Source: Dermacentor variabilis
Taxonomy: Eukaryota; Arthropoda; Arachnida; Ixodida; Ixodidae
Direction: 5' to 3'
DNA length: 64,000 nucleotides
Assembly: GCF_050947875.1 (NCBI RefSeq)
Contig: NC_134571.1
Location: 226,868,024-226,932,023, forward strand
Shown in pieces: positions 10,860 through 22,927 of this stretch. The notes below the pieces were generated by a model. The model did no database searches and was not told the DNA's origin. It saw only the letters and a program-made list of their open reading frames with translations. Within the stretch, counting starts at the first letter, position 1. Each line of letters begins with the position of its first letter. The translations under genes and the position numbers were made by a program.

Positions 10860-11480
10860 TCTATAAATCAATACAGTTTTGTCAGAAGTCAAGGCACCCA
10901 GCATCCTTTGCCATTGACAATAATAAAGTTGTTTTTCTCTTTTTGTAGATGCTTCAGTGGCATTGGATTCACTTGACGAACTTGTATTATCTTAGAACCT
11001 ATATGATTCTGCATTTATAGGACAGTTTCAGTGTCTATTAACATGTTACTTAACTAACCACAGATGGGTAGTTTCCCTTTCTTTAATAAGCAGCAAAACA
11101 ATTTGCTTCCAATGTGGAGTTCCACCAAGGATCAATTTTGTATTGCATGTTTTTAACCTATATGTAAGTCACCTTAGTTAGCCTTTGCACTTTGCTCCAC
11201 ATGCCAGTATACAGATGACACACTGTTAGTATAATGCTACACTGCATATGAGCTGGCCATTAACCATATGAAACATGACCGTCATCAAAGAATGTTGTGG
11301 TACCACAACAATTTAATATTGTTTAAGAAAAACAAGACTTGTTTGTTTTCACAATGCTGACAAACCGTATACATTCAATACAACTCACATGTCATAAAAT
11401 GGTCATCTATCACATCTGTGTGCACAACTTCCTAAAAACGCATGCTGAAAATATTCTGCTCTGTTCGAGTTGGTAAGAAG
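10860..11480 (+). pseudogene. CR1/Jockey-like LINE reverse transcriptase relic
   Basis: No single frame is open, but the motif order is that of a reverse transcriptase. A FLF-VDAS-ALDSLDEL stretch corresponds to the FLDLSKAFDTxDH block (about 10930-10985). TCYLTNHRWVVSL corresponds to the SYLxNRxQ block (about 11045-11085). CGVP followed after a one-base shift by QGSIL lies near 11120-11145. YTDDTLL is the catalytic YADDT box (about 11210-11230), and WYHNNLILFKKNKT corresponds to the WxxxNxLxLNxxKT block (about 11300-11340). Many indels and stops show it is old. CR1 versus Jockey could not be decided. Confidence 0.55.
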
Positions 11481-12871
11481 ATCTTTTTTTTTTCTCAAGC
11501 TTAAAATGTCTTAAAATATCGCATTTGCTGCTGTTATTTTTCTCCTGCTGGACACATAATGTTAACTCTCCATTAAAATGTATTCCAAGCTATAAATGTT
11601 ATGCTACGGCCGATAAGGAAAGTGCTAGTGTATTTGCTATGTTGCATATGCCACATTTATCTGCTCTCTTTAGACAAACGATTGTATTAAGCATTTTTCG
11701 TCTAAACAATTCTGTAATGTTTAAGAGCCTGCTCGTCAGCTTCATTCAAAAAGTTGTTTGTTCTCTCCCATGTAAGACAACATTTGGGCAATGTCTGAGT
11801 ACTTTTTATGTACTGCTGTCTTTAATGGTTTGCCTGACATCATCTACCGATTTGAGATTAAGTAAAAAAAAAATCAGACAGCCATTTTAGGAAAATATGT
11901 CACCTGAGTAATTACTGTATTAAAATAGTGGCTCTTGACCAACTGGGCATATAAATTGTCTGCTTATCTCAACTGCCAGGCACTTTCATTCAAGACAAAC
12001 CCATCTCTTTGGCAGGCCCACATTTGTGCATGATAAAAAAAAAAGAATGACTGGCATTTGGCGGAAAACGTTGAACACATCAACAGTGTCAATTCCAACA
12101 ACAATATTGCAATGATAACGCTACATAGTCTTTTATGTAGTAGCTTACAAGGTTCACATCTGCAAACTGCCAAATATAGTTGCAGCGAGTTACAACTATG
12201 GAGTTGATTCATACCTAAAGGAATCTTCAATATGACTCATGTAGTTTGGAAACCAAGAAGCCTTTAACGCAGCAAATACTTCATGAACAGTGGCTTATGA
12301 ATATTTACACAAGCACTGAATTTTAAGCTTGTGTAAGAAAACTTTCTTTTAAAAGTAATCTGAACTGCCTTGCTGCTGGCACGTTAGAGGGCTAGGTGTG
12401 CTTGGACATTGTCCTATTGAATGATGGAAATTAAAACTATTACTTGTATGCAATTTTCAAAACTTCTTACACTGAGCACAGGACAACCTCAAATTTATAG
12501 CATGACAGGACCAAAAATAAACATATTACATCAACTTTGTTGTATTAATATATATTCAAATTTTGTGCTCGCTTGAAAAAAAGAATTTTGCATAAGCCTT
12601 TGGCCAAACAGCTGGAAACAGGAGCTTCCGTAAAGCTATAAATTTCAACTAAGTAAACATGGCCTACTTATACCAAGGGAATCTGAGATTCCTAAAGCAT
12701 AACCACATACAGTGTGGTCTGCCGTTAAAATGAACACACAAGTATAGACCCCAGGGGAATTTTTCCCTCTGGCAAGTCTTTAATTCCCTGTCTTTCAAGT
12801 AGACAACTTGTGACTGGCACCACACGTGTGCGATGCATCAGTGTAGCTTGAGCGGTCATTTGTAGCCACAG
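11481..12871. other. No gene recognised (about 1.4 kb)
   Basis: AT-rich. An open frame at 11525-11890 has no known motif and lies just downstream of the LINE relic, so it may be diverged 3' sequence of that element. Confidence 0.3.
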
Positions 12872-13023
12872 CCAGTGGTGTAGCAATGGGGGGGGGGTGT
12901 CATATATGTCTGAAGACACCTGGAAATTGTCGATATCCTCGCCTTCCTCGACTACACCCTGGGGCGGTGGGTGACAGAAGGCCTATGGGTCCCGGCTGCC
13001 AGACGACCTAGCTACGCCACTGG
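12872..13023. mobile_element. 152 bp MITE with CCAGTGGYGTAGC ends
   Basis: The left terminus CCAGTGGTGTAGC and the right terminus GCTACGCCACTGG are inverted copies. A G-run follows the left end. This is the only copy in the window with both ends; single ends occur near 3176, 21460, 23740, 38225 and 40170. No coding capacity. Such CAGNGGCGTAGC termini are frequent in animal hAT-type non-autonomous elements; the assignment is tentative. Confidence 0.6.
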
Positions 13024-13295
13024 CCACAGCAAACCCGGAGTGATAGCTGCATATTCCCTAAAGTGTTCTCTTTAACAGCCGATGGCAGATGTTTCCGATT
13101 CCATAAATTGTAATAATATGGCATACAGAAATAGAGTTTCGTACATCACAAAGAAGATAGGCAGACTTCTTATATCATCATCAGCCTGGTTACGCCCACT
13201 GCAGGGTGAAGGCCTCTCCCATACTTCTTCCAACCACCCCGGTCATGTACTAGTTGTGGCCATGTCGTCCCTGCAAACTTCTTAATCTCATACGC

Positions 13296-14273
13296 TCACC
13301 TAACTTTCTGCCGCCCCCTGCTACGCTTCCCTTCCTTTGGAATCCAGTCCGTAACCTTTAATGACCATCGGTTATCTTCCCTCCTCATTACATGTCCTGC
13401 CCATGCCCATTTCATTTTCTTGATTTCAACTAAGATGTCATTAACTCGCGTCTGTTCCCTAAGCCAATCTGCTCTTTTCTTATCCCTTAACGTTACACCT
13501 ATCATTCTTTCCATAGCTCGTTGCGTCGTCCTCAATTTAAGTAGAACCCTTTTCGTAAGCCTCTAGGTTTCTGCCCCGTAGGTGAGTACTGGTAAGCCAC
13601 AGCTATTATACACTTTTCTCTTCAGGAATAATGGCAACCTGCTGTTCATGATCTGAGAATGCCTGCCAAACGCACCCCAGCCCATCCTTATTCTTCTGAT
13701 TATTTCCGTTTCATGATCCGGATCCGCCGTCACTACCTGCCCTAAGTAGATGTATTCCCTTACCACTTCCAGTGCCTCGCTACCTATTGTAAATTGCTTT
13801 TCTCTTCCGAGACTGTTAAACATTACTTTAGTTTTCTGCAGATTAATTTTTAGACCCACTCTTCTGCTTTGCCTCTCCAGGTCAGTGAGCACGCATTGTA
13901 ATTGGTCCCCTGAGTTACTAAGCAAGGCAATATCATCAGCGAATTGCAAGTTACTATTAACTCCTATCCCCAATTCTTCCCAATCCAGGTCTCTGAATAC
14001 CTCCGGTAAACATGCTGTGAATAGCATTGGAGATATCGTATCTCCCTGACTGACGCCTTTCTTTATTGGGATTTTGTTGCTTTCTTTATGGAGGACTACG
14101 GTGGCTGTGGAGCCGCTATAGATATCTTTCAGTATTTTTACATACGGCTCGTGTATACCCTGATTCCATAATGCCTCCATGACTGCTGAGGTTTCGACAG
14201 AATCAAACGCTTTCTCGTAATCAATGAGAGCTATACATAAGGCTTGGTTATATTCCGCACATTTCTCTATCAC
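13296..14273 (-). pseudogene. RTE reverse transcriptase palm and C-terminal region
   Basis: The first palm block is IDYEKAFDSVET, followed by KKGVSQGDTISPMLFTACL and the catalytic box LQFADDIALLSN with two intact aspartates. After VLTYGAET a TAG stop at 13563-13565 interrupts. The same frame resumes with RTTQRAMERMIGVTLRDKKR and the WAGHVMRREDNRW thumb/C-terminal motif common to this clade. The catalytic residues are intact but the chain is cut. Confidence 0.85.
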
Positions 14274-14281
14274 CTGATTCT

Positions 14282-15293
14282 TTAGCCTTTACGGAATCCT
14301 GCCTTGTCCTTTGCTTGACAGAAGTCTAAGGTGTTCCTGATTCTATTTGCGATTACCTTAGTAAATAGTTTGTAGGCAACTGACAGTAAGCTGATCGGTC
14401 TATAATTTTTCAAGTCTTTGGCCTCCCCTTTCTTATGGATTAGGATTATGTTAGCATTCTTCCAAGATACCGGTACGCTCGAGGCCATGAGGCATTGCGT
14501 ATACAGGGTGGCCAGTTTTTCTAGAACAATGTGCCCACCATCCTTCAACAAATCTGCTGTTACCTGATCCTCCCCAGCAGCGTTCCCCCTTTGCATAGCT
14601 CCCAAGGCGTTCTTTACTTCTTCCGGCGTTACTTGTGGGATTTCAAATTCCTCTAGATTATTCTTTCTTCCATTATCGTTGTGGGTGCCACTGTTACTGT
14701 ACAAATCTCTATAGAACTCCTCAGCCACTTGAACTATCTCAACCATATTAGTAATGATACTGCCGGCTTTGTCTCTTAACGCATACATCTGATTCTTGCC
14801 AATTCCTAGTTTCTTCTTCACTGCTTTTAGGCTTCCTCCGTTCCTGAGAGCATGTTCAATTCTATCCATATTATACTTCCTTATGTCAGCTGTCTTACGC
14901 TTGTTGATTAACTTTGAAAGTTCTGCCAGTTCTATTCTAGCTGTAGGGTTAGAGGCTTTCATACATTGGCGTTTCTTGATCAGATCTTTCGTCTCCTGCG
15001 ATAGTTTACTGGTATCCTGCCTAACGGAGTTACCACCGACTTCCATTGCACACTCCTTAATGATGTCCCCAAGATTGTCGTTCATTGCTTCAACACTAAG
15101 GTCCTCTTCCTGAGTTAAAGCCGAATACTTGGTCTGTAGCTTGATCTGGAATTCCTCTATTTTTCCCTCTTACCGCTAACTCATTGATCGGCTTCTTATG
15201 TACTAGTTTCTTCCATTCCCTCTTCAGGTCTAGGCTAATTCGAGTTCTTACCATCCTATGATCACTGCAGCCCACCTTGCTGAGCACGTCCAC
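14282..15293 (-). pseudogene. RTE linker and N-terminal reverse transcriptase region
   Basis: Two overlapping frames (15096-15293, then 14282-15085) give the SDH end of the endonuclease, a basic coiled linker (SKLSQETKDLIKKRQ) and early reverse transcriptase blocks: AAGEDQVTADLLK, IILIHKKGEAKDLKNYRPIS and LFTKVIANRI. The frame is lost again just before the catalytic palm near 14278. Confidence 0.8.
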
Positions 15294-15312
15294 ATCTTGT
15301 ATGATGCCAGGG

Positions 15313-15960
15313 TTAGCGCAGAGTATGAAGTCTTATTTCATTTCTAGTCTCGCCGTTTGGGCTCCTCCACGTCCACTTTCGGCTATCCCGCTTGCGGAAG
15401 AAGGTATTCATTATCCGCATGTTATTCTGTTCAACAAACTCTACTAATAACTCTCCCCTGTTATTCCTAGTGCCTATGCCATATTCCCCCACTGCCTTGT
15501 CTCCAGCCTGCTTGTTGCCTACCTTGGCATTGAAGTCGCCCATCAGTATAGTGTATTTTGTTTTCATTCTACGTATCGCCGATTCCACGTCTTCATAAAA
15601 GCTTTCGACTTCCTGGTCATAATGACTGGATGTAGGGGCGTAGACCTGTACAACCTTCATTTTGTACCTCTTATTAAGTTTCACTACAAGACCTGCCACC
15701 CTCTCGTTAATGCTATAGAATTCCCGTATGTTACCAGCTATATTCTTATTAATCAGGAATCCGACTCCTAGTTCTCGTCTCTCCGCTAAGCCCCGGTAGC
15801 ACAAAACGTGCCCGCTTTTTAGCACTGTATATGCTTCTTTTGGCCTCCTAATTTCACTCAGCCCTATTATATCCCATTTACTGCCCTCTAATTCCTCCAA
15901 TAGGACTGCTAGACTCGCCTCACTAAATAACGTTCTAGCGTTAAACGTTGCCAGGTTCAT
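15313..15960 (-). pseudogene. RTE endonuclease domain
   Basis: Begins MNLATFNARTLFSEA, the usual N-terminal strand of LINE endonucleases. It carries the metal-binding glutamate region IIGLSEIRRPKEA (residues 30-45) and the ILMGDFNAKVGN catalytic box (residues about 139-151). The SDH box is found in the next frame at 15293 (GCSDHRMVRTRI), so the frame shifts near 15300. In the intact element the domain nicks genomic DNA to prime reverse transcription. Confidence 0.85.
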
Positions 15961-16297
15961 ATTCCAATGGTGGCCTGTCCGCTATTGGAATATTAACAGT
16001 TTTCTTATATATACTTCAATAACTGTAATGTTTTGAAATTATTTAATACAATATTTTTTGGCCTCTCCCACCCCAAGCAACAGCTAGCTTCTTCTCCATT
16101 CTTTCCTGCTTGCTGAGCACCTATATTTGAAAAAAAAAAAAAAAACCATCTAAGTGAAAATAAGCTGCTGGTTTCTATTGTGCAAGAATGCTGCTTTTGC
16201 AGTAAATGATGTGCACAATAATTCATAGGTGTGGAATGCAAAAATGTTTGTTTACTGTGCTTGGGTCCCCACTAATTCCAAATCACCCATTTTGATA

Positions 16298-16346
16298 TGC
16301 CTCCTAATCATATAATGGTTTTGGCACGTAAAACACCAGAATTTAA
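16298..16346 (+). mobile_element. SINE 3' fragment
   Basis: CTCCTAATCATATAATGG and TTTTGGCACGTAAAACACCA are the last part of the Ruka-like SINE body. The head is missing or unrecognisably diverged. Confidence 0.55.
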
Positions 16347-19300
16347 AGAAGGTGTAAACCTAAGGAATTGCTGAAGTCTGCTGGTTTTTTTTTTGTTGCA
16401 TTTCCTACCGCACTGTAGGGATGACTGTTAGAATAAATAATCAATTTTCCACATAATAATTACTGCTAGTATGTCTTGTGTCCTGCACTGCACAAGTAGC
16501 AATAGGTTTTTGGTCAATTAATCAATGTAAACCAGGTGAAACATCATCTGACCTGTCTCGTTGGCTTCTTATGATCTGTATCGTCAAAGTAACTTACGCA
16601 GTGAGGGCTATTTTAGACATTTATAGTAATAAGTTGTGCACCTATTACTCCTTCGTTAGCAGCACATTTCACAGAAAACAGAATTGTGTCGCCTCTAACT
16701 TGCTAAATAATGCAATTGGCAGCTGCACCTACCTTACTTGCCCCTACCAATTAATAAAAACTGCCACTATCTCCATACCTAGTCATCAGCAAGGTAAGTT
16801 TCAGGCAACATGTGTGCAACCGGCACTATAGGCTGGCAGAGCAAGTGACCTTGTTTTGTTTGCAAGTTGCTATAATACGCTAGCTGGTTTACAAGTAAAA
16901 CATGGGCTGCCACTTTTCTAGTACAACCAAATGCTTTTACAACAAATTCCTGGATGAAATCACCTGTGTCACGAAGAATTGACTATGTCCTGGGCAAATT
17001 TTTACCTTTCATGTATACTGTGAATGCCTCTTAGCGAAAAGCACTACAACTAATTTGCTTACACAATGCAAAAGACTTCGCCTCCCTGATGACGAATTTG
17101 TTGCTTTACAAAGGATGCCACATTCTCGGCCCTTCACTGACGCCACTAAGCTGTGCTAGCGCTATCAGTAGCACCAGTGACGAACTCCATGAGCGTGCTG
17201 ATGTCAGTAGTCTTACAGTTCTCATTTTCTGCTGCAGGAATCGCTCCAATTTGTATGCTGCTTGTTGTAACGCGCCAGTGGGTTTACGGCTAACGAAAAT
17301 GCCGCAATTGATGGCGATGTGATGATGTTATTGTAACTGACAACTGAAGACACCTTGAAAGCCTTCTAGGGTGAAACAAAACATCAATGTTCACCAAGGC
17401 AACACTTATGGAGAGCCTGTAAATAGACAACAAATTTTGACGGCAAAAGAGACATAGATTCAGCACTCTGTAACTTTACCTGGCATGTATTGCTCCTGAG
17501 TTCTGTGGCGGAGCGTGCTATGAACTTCCGTTTGATGAAAACTGCTGCAGTCGCACATTCAGCCACACAAACTATAAACAAAAGTAGTGACCTATTTCAC
17601 TAAGTGTCCCTTAATTCATAGAATAAGGGTTCTCTCTTCTTAAACATGTCCAGCCTGCTGAATTGTTAGTGGCGGTATGGTGACAATCTTTACAATGAAG
17701 TGACCGGTATTACGAACGATTTTGGAGGTCCCAGGCACTTTCTTATGTCTTTGACTGTACATGTCAATGCCCATCTATCTGTCACCTTGAAAGTCCAAGC
17801 CAAGTAGTTCCACTTGCTAAGTTTCTGTTACTGAGTAAGATGCATGCCAATCCCATTTTTTCTAAGACTTGCATGCCAATGAACCAGCAATAAGTGCAAC
17901 ATTTTTTTTTTCTCAAAGTATAGATCAGAAGACACTTCTTGAAGCAAACCAGCTTGGTGCCTTTATAAAATGCTGCTTAGTCACTAAAAGTCGTACCATA
18001 ACATTTTTGAGGAAAATGGATTAGAACATTGATGCTTTAATGCAGTGCTGCTGTCGTGCTTAACACTGCACTGTAAGTCAATTAGAATGCAGTATTTTCT
18101 CATTCCAGTTACAGTGGAATCTTGTTAATCCCAGTGGCTCTGAGGCACCGCAATGCATTATTGCTATAAAAATTTTGCAAAGCCTTTGCCAGGAGGCAGT
18201 GAGCTGTCGTGCTCATTTCAAAATGCCTTTATCTTCTTCACAACCTTGTGTTATACTGCGAGATGTGGATCCTTCAAATATTACAGGAACTTGCATGGCT
18301 TGTGTACAGGATACAACATTTCCTGTGAGTGTTCTCAGCATAGGTTGTGAAAGACTGCTTTAAACTCATGGGGACAACTGAGAGTCACAAGAGGCATTAT
18401 TTTGTTGAGGTAAGCAATCCTTAAGCTAAAACAAGAGGCAGTATGCAGATTGGAACTGAACTTTCATATTGAGTAGGCAATCCTCTAGCAGCACTGGCAC
18501 AATGCTTAGATCTCTGTGCTTCGTGCAGTTCTTTTTCTTTGCCTTGTTGTTGCCACAGTCTTTCACTTCCCTGCATTCATGCATTCATGTCGTTGACTCC
18601 TGCTAAGCTTGTGCAATTTTTCCTCCATGCAAGCGTTGACTGATTTATCTTCTGTTTGAGAGACAGTCATAGTTTGTCCAGTGACCCACTGGGCTATGTG
18701 AATAATGTACACAGTGATGCCAGTTCAGACTTTTCAATCATCATGATGTCGATGGCACTGTCTACAAAACTATCACCACTGGATTGCCCCTCTTCAACGG
18801 GCAAGGCAGCAGCAGCACTAATAGGTGTGGTACCATGATAATGCTTACTGCATATGTTCTGACCATCCCTTCATTGCTTCATAGCTTCATTGCCCACATA
18901 GTCGGTGCCTTAATTTTATTCCTACATATGCCCAGGTGGTGTCCCAATCCTGTAGCCCTCTGGTGAGTTGGGATATTGAGATGAATCGTCGCCCTATTAG
19001 ACCAACTAAAAGTCTACAGAATAAAAATTGTAATCTTGGTCCCCCACTTGATTAATGGCTAACGTCATGAACTATTGTAGTGTTGATAGCTCGGATATGT
19101 TGAGATAATTTTTGCTCTTCAAAATGAGAAAACACATGATATTGCTGAACTGTGGCTATTCGTCAACTCTTGATATTAAACAATAGAAAATCTTCTTACC
19201 ACCCTCAAATAATTTGTGCACGGTTTACAAGCTGGAACATACATTCAACAAACTTTCTCCTCAAAACTTAATAACCGCTTCTCAGAATTACAATATTGAA

Positions 19301-19818
19301 AATTGTTCATCGCAGAACAGCTCTTTTTACATCATTTTGTGGAGTCTCGATAATAGCAATCCCTTGCTATTCAATGTTGTAACATTCTTTTCATTAACAT
19401 TGAAATTCGAATGCTTTCAAGTCCTCTTAAGTAAAAAAAAAATAGGAGGCTTGGGACATATTGTGTATAGGGCCTACCCAGACATTTTTAAACTGCTGCA
19501 ATAAGAAGTGAACATTCATCAATGTTTGTACTGAGAAAAAGGTACCAAGTTCCATTTATCTAAGCAATGGTTCATACACACCTCTAACACGACACCAGGA
19601 GGAGCCAGACACTGCCAAATTTTTTTCAATATACCCCCCCCCCCCCCTCCTTACGTTCTCCCGCACGCAGGAGGTATTGCCAAATGCCTGTTAGGTTGGA
19701 AGAGACAAAAAAAAAAGGCATGTATTTGTGCCTCTTGTTCATCAAGCAATGTTTCAGAAAAAATGAGGACATACAAGGCACTGCCTCCAACTAAATTTTT
19801 TATCCAAGGAAACCAATA
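16347..19818. other. No gene recognised (about 3.5 kb)
   Basis: Many short open frames but no recognisable domain. Near 18110 a TACAGTGGAATCTTGTTAAT sequence resembles a pogo/Tigger terminus, without a partner. A C-run at about 19636-19649 lies close to the next element. Confidence 0.35.
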
Positions 19819-19820
19819 TA

Positions 19821-20939
19821 CAGTAAACTACCACTTGAACGTCACTTAAACAAATTATTCAGCTGTACAAACTTTTTTATATACCCCATGGAAACGCCAT
19901 TCAACCCAATGCAAATGCCTTTCAATTTAACGAAATTTAGTACAGTGGCATTTCAGTTCTGTGACCATATTCTGCTACATCATGCGATGTTTCCCAGTCA
20001 TATTGATCACTAGAGGCACAACCCACACTTTTGTAGCATATTTTTACATTGAGAACTGCAATTCATAATCACGCCACGAATAATGGACCCTGTTTTAGCT
20101 TTAAGCTGGATCGGCCAATGTTACTTTGATTGGCTGCCTAGATAAACGTGTAGCCAGCCGAAGCCATAGCCACAGCTACAGCTCTAACCCTACAACCACA
20201 AAGAAAAGGCATTCACATGCTAGTTAATCATGAACATTCAAGAGGCAGCTGAAATTCTCACACGAGCTTGGTGTACTGTGAGGCCGACAACGATAGTGAA
20301 CTGCTGGCAGAAAGCTGGTCTAAACACTGCTAACTGGACTGCTATGAACACCAAGCTCAAAAAAAGAAACACGACACTGATGAGAGCATTTAACGCATTG
20401 ACTGGAAGCAATTGTCGGAAAGACTGAGTACAAACAGCCTTTTGAGGAATATGCCACCAGTGACTCCCAAGTTGAGACATGCACCACGCTGACTACAGAA
20501 GAGATTTTAGCAAGTGTACTACTTCGGGTAGAAGACAACAAAGGAGAATCATCCCTTGAAGAGGAAGCACCAAATGTTTCAGCTAAGTAAGCATTGATGT
20601 GGTTGTAAAAACTGAAGTATTTTGCTGTCCAACAAACTGTTGTGCCAGAGAAGGTTCATGAGAGTTCGGACATAGTGACTTAATTCATGACCACTGCATT
20701 CCTGAGTGCACAAGTGCAGCACAAGATTACTGCATTCTGCACATGGAGCTAAGTAATGGAAATCCACTTTTAAATCAATAGAATGATAAATAAATGGGTT
20801 GAAATATCACTTGAACACCCAATGTTTCCTTTAGCTCCTGATAACAAGCTCTAACATACTTATTTCAGTTCAGTGAACTTTTACTTTAACAAACCTTTTC
20901 CTGAAGTCCCTTCAAGTTTGTTCAAGTGAAGTTTCACTC
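19821..20939 (+). mobile_element. Pogo/Tigger-like DNA transposon, internally deleted
   Basis: The left end CAGTAAACTACCACTTGAAC (19821) and the reverse complement of the right end (GAGTGAAACTTCACTTGAAC, ending at 20939) are imperfect inverted repeats. A TA lies on each side (19819-19820, 20940-20941), the target duplication of this superfamily. At 1119 bp it is about half of an autonomous copy. The only coding remnant is the transposase C-terminus at 20230-20427. Confidence 0.65.
20230..20427 (+). pseudogene. Tigger-type DDE transposase C-terminal remnant
   Basis: A 65-residue open frame. Residues 4-35 read EAAEILTRAWCTVRPTTIVN followed by CWQKAGL, matching the conserved C-terminal segment (AWxxVxxxTIxNCWxKAG) of pogo/Tigger and jerky-type proteins. 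The upstream catalytic domain is absent. The position inside TA-flanked inverted ends supports a decayed transposon rather than a host jerky-like gene. Confidence 0.6.
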
Positions 20940-20941
20940 TA

Positions 20942-22906
20942 TATGTATTAAGCATTTCTACTACAGCCACAGTGCATCTGTCAGAAAACATTCTATATCA
21001 GAATTATTGACCTCGGCCTTACACCAATGCCCATTCAGGTGATGCCTGACCCAAATACTCAAGAATAACCACTCTGGTGCCATGTCTATTGATACATTAG
21101 ACAAATCTTTCAATACATTGAGCAAATTAGCCTGCCTGGGGATATAAATATTTTAGTCATATAGAATGATTCTAGCAGCAATCTGGATATCAACAAGCTA
21201 GAACAAATTTGTCTCTTTCAATTGGTAATAATCATTCTCTTCATTCAACAATAAATAATACACTAGACTTCCGTTAATTTGCCTACAGTAATTAAATTTT
21301 CACTTAATTCGATCCCGACTGAAGTTCCGACTGGCGTCCATGCATTTCTATGAGCCCAAACTTTTGTTATTTCAATCCTAAATTTTTCCTTTATAGATAA
21401 TTTGAACTTGGACAGTCGGCATGGTGACTCACTGTCCGACTCCTATGGTTCCCCAATGGCAGGGGCGTATCCAGGTGTGGGAGGTCTTATGGGGCTTCAG
21501 CCCCCCCTTCCCCCTCTAAAATTTGTTCGTGCTGTCATGCACCGCCCACCAAAACTACCCCGGCACCAGAAATCAATCTGGATTTTCTCTAGAATGTCTT
21601 TTTCATGCTCGAAGAGACATTTAGTGCGAACGTTGCAAACTCTGGCTGGATTTCGTGGCAATTCCCATGTGCCTGGAGTCGCATAATGCCCAAGGAGCCC
21701 CACCCCAGCACAATGTTTTATGGGTGTTTTGACGGCGAGTGGGCTCCTCACGGCATCTTGTGGAGGCCACGGAATCTACAGAGCACATGGATTTCAATTC
21801 TGAATCTTTATGGGTATAAAGTTCTCAAACTTTTGATGCGAAAGGTGTATTGACATTTCCAAAGTCGTGCTTCAGATTTTTAATTCCAGAACATTGTGGG
21901 TTTAATGTTCTTATAAACATTTGATGCCAAAGGTGCATTGACTTTTCGTAAGTCGTACATCAGACCATACTAGGAGACAAGCCATATCAGCACACTATCA
22001 GACAATTTGGCAAAGCATGCAGCGAGGTCCGATGAGACAAAGTGTTCTGTTAGTTCATTTGTGCTGTCATGTCACAGAAAAGAATATCAACATTTTTTTA
22101 CCTGTGCCAAAGCATCCATGTCAAGTCACTAAGCCTGGCAAAGGTAACTACATTCTTATTTATTGTTTCTACTTTGGCTTTTATTCATGAGGACACATTC
22201 AGCCTCTTCAATTTTCTTGTTGTCACTACCTGCAGGCTGCCAAAGCCAGCCAGAGCGCATGCGTTTTTCTCGTGTTGCCCTGACAACCGCAAGGCGCACT
22301 TTGGTGCGCGATAGTCTTTCTCTTGCCAAGTAGATTTTGGCCTGGTAGAGTTTTGGACTCTTTCTCACTAGCAGATAAGAGAAAGAAACAATGGTCCCTC
22401 GCTGCCATCACTGTGGGGACTCAACCTGTTGCAACGCGTTTGCTTGAGGGCATCACCTGCATGTTGATGTTATTGCAACCTTTCTGGAAAGTCTTTTGTC
22501 TCGCCTGTGTAGGATACTAAGCAGTATGCGTATGGTTCTCTGTGGATCAAGTGTCTCACATTTTCTTCAATATTCCTTTGGTAGCCACATTAGCTGCCCA
22601 AAGTAGGCGTTCGATTGTGGCCAACATGCTTTTCTTCGTGTTTCGTTTTTTTTTTTCATTTTGGTGCCCCCGCCCCCACCATACAAAAAAAGAAAGACAT
22701 TGTTGCATGGTGAAAGTTCAGTTTCAGGTAACGGGCCACAGGACTCTTCATTTGCCGGATACTCTTATAATGTTATTGCCATAGCAATTATATGGACACT
22801 GCAGGCGCATTCCTGCTGTCGCCGTCGCCCTCATGTTCTGTATAAAGTCCAAGGGCCCTAACCTTGTGACCACACACCACATGCTGTATGTGCAAATGAA
22901 AGCAGA
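20942..22906. other. No intact gene; repeat fragments
   Basis: At about 21264-21420 sequence beginning TACACTAGACTTCCGTTAAT looks like the left end of another Tigger-type element. At about 21460-21520 GGGGCGTATCCAGG plus a C-rich run is a lone end of the poly-G MITE family. The open frames over 21402-21853 come from this repeat sequence and show no domain. Confidence 0.4.
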
Positions 22907-22927
22907 GGGGGGGGGGGGGGGGGGGGG
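22907..22927 (+). repeat. G21 homopolymer
   Basis: Uninterrupted run of 21 G, followed by AGGCATGGGTG. It may be the G-rich edge of a repeat. Confidence 0.9.

Larger units (their letters stand above)
13170..15990 (-). mobile_element. RTE-clade LINE, near full length, inactivated
   Basis: A minus-strand element about 2.8 kb long. Its 3' end is the ATCATCATCAGCCTGG motif at 13170, the same 3' signature as the copies at 8297 and 55893. Its 5' coding start lies at 15960. It encodes an apurinic-type endonuclease followed by a reverse transcriptase, broken by at least three frameshifts (near 15300, 15090 and 14278) and one TAG at 13563-13565. That stop sits where GAETW is expected, consistent with a single TGG to TAG change. 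The small number of lesions suggests a fairly recent insertion. The exact 5' boundary and target duplication were not determined. Confidence 0.85.

Noticed and set aside
13750..14049. Plus-strand frames across the RTE element (also 14796-15113, 15392-15598)
   Set aside because: Antisense shadows of the endonuclease/reverse transcriptase coding sequence.
18107..18145. Lone Tigger-like terminus
   Set aside because: TACAGTGGAATCTTGTTAAT resembles an end but no partner or transposase was found within several kb; too short to call.
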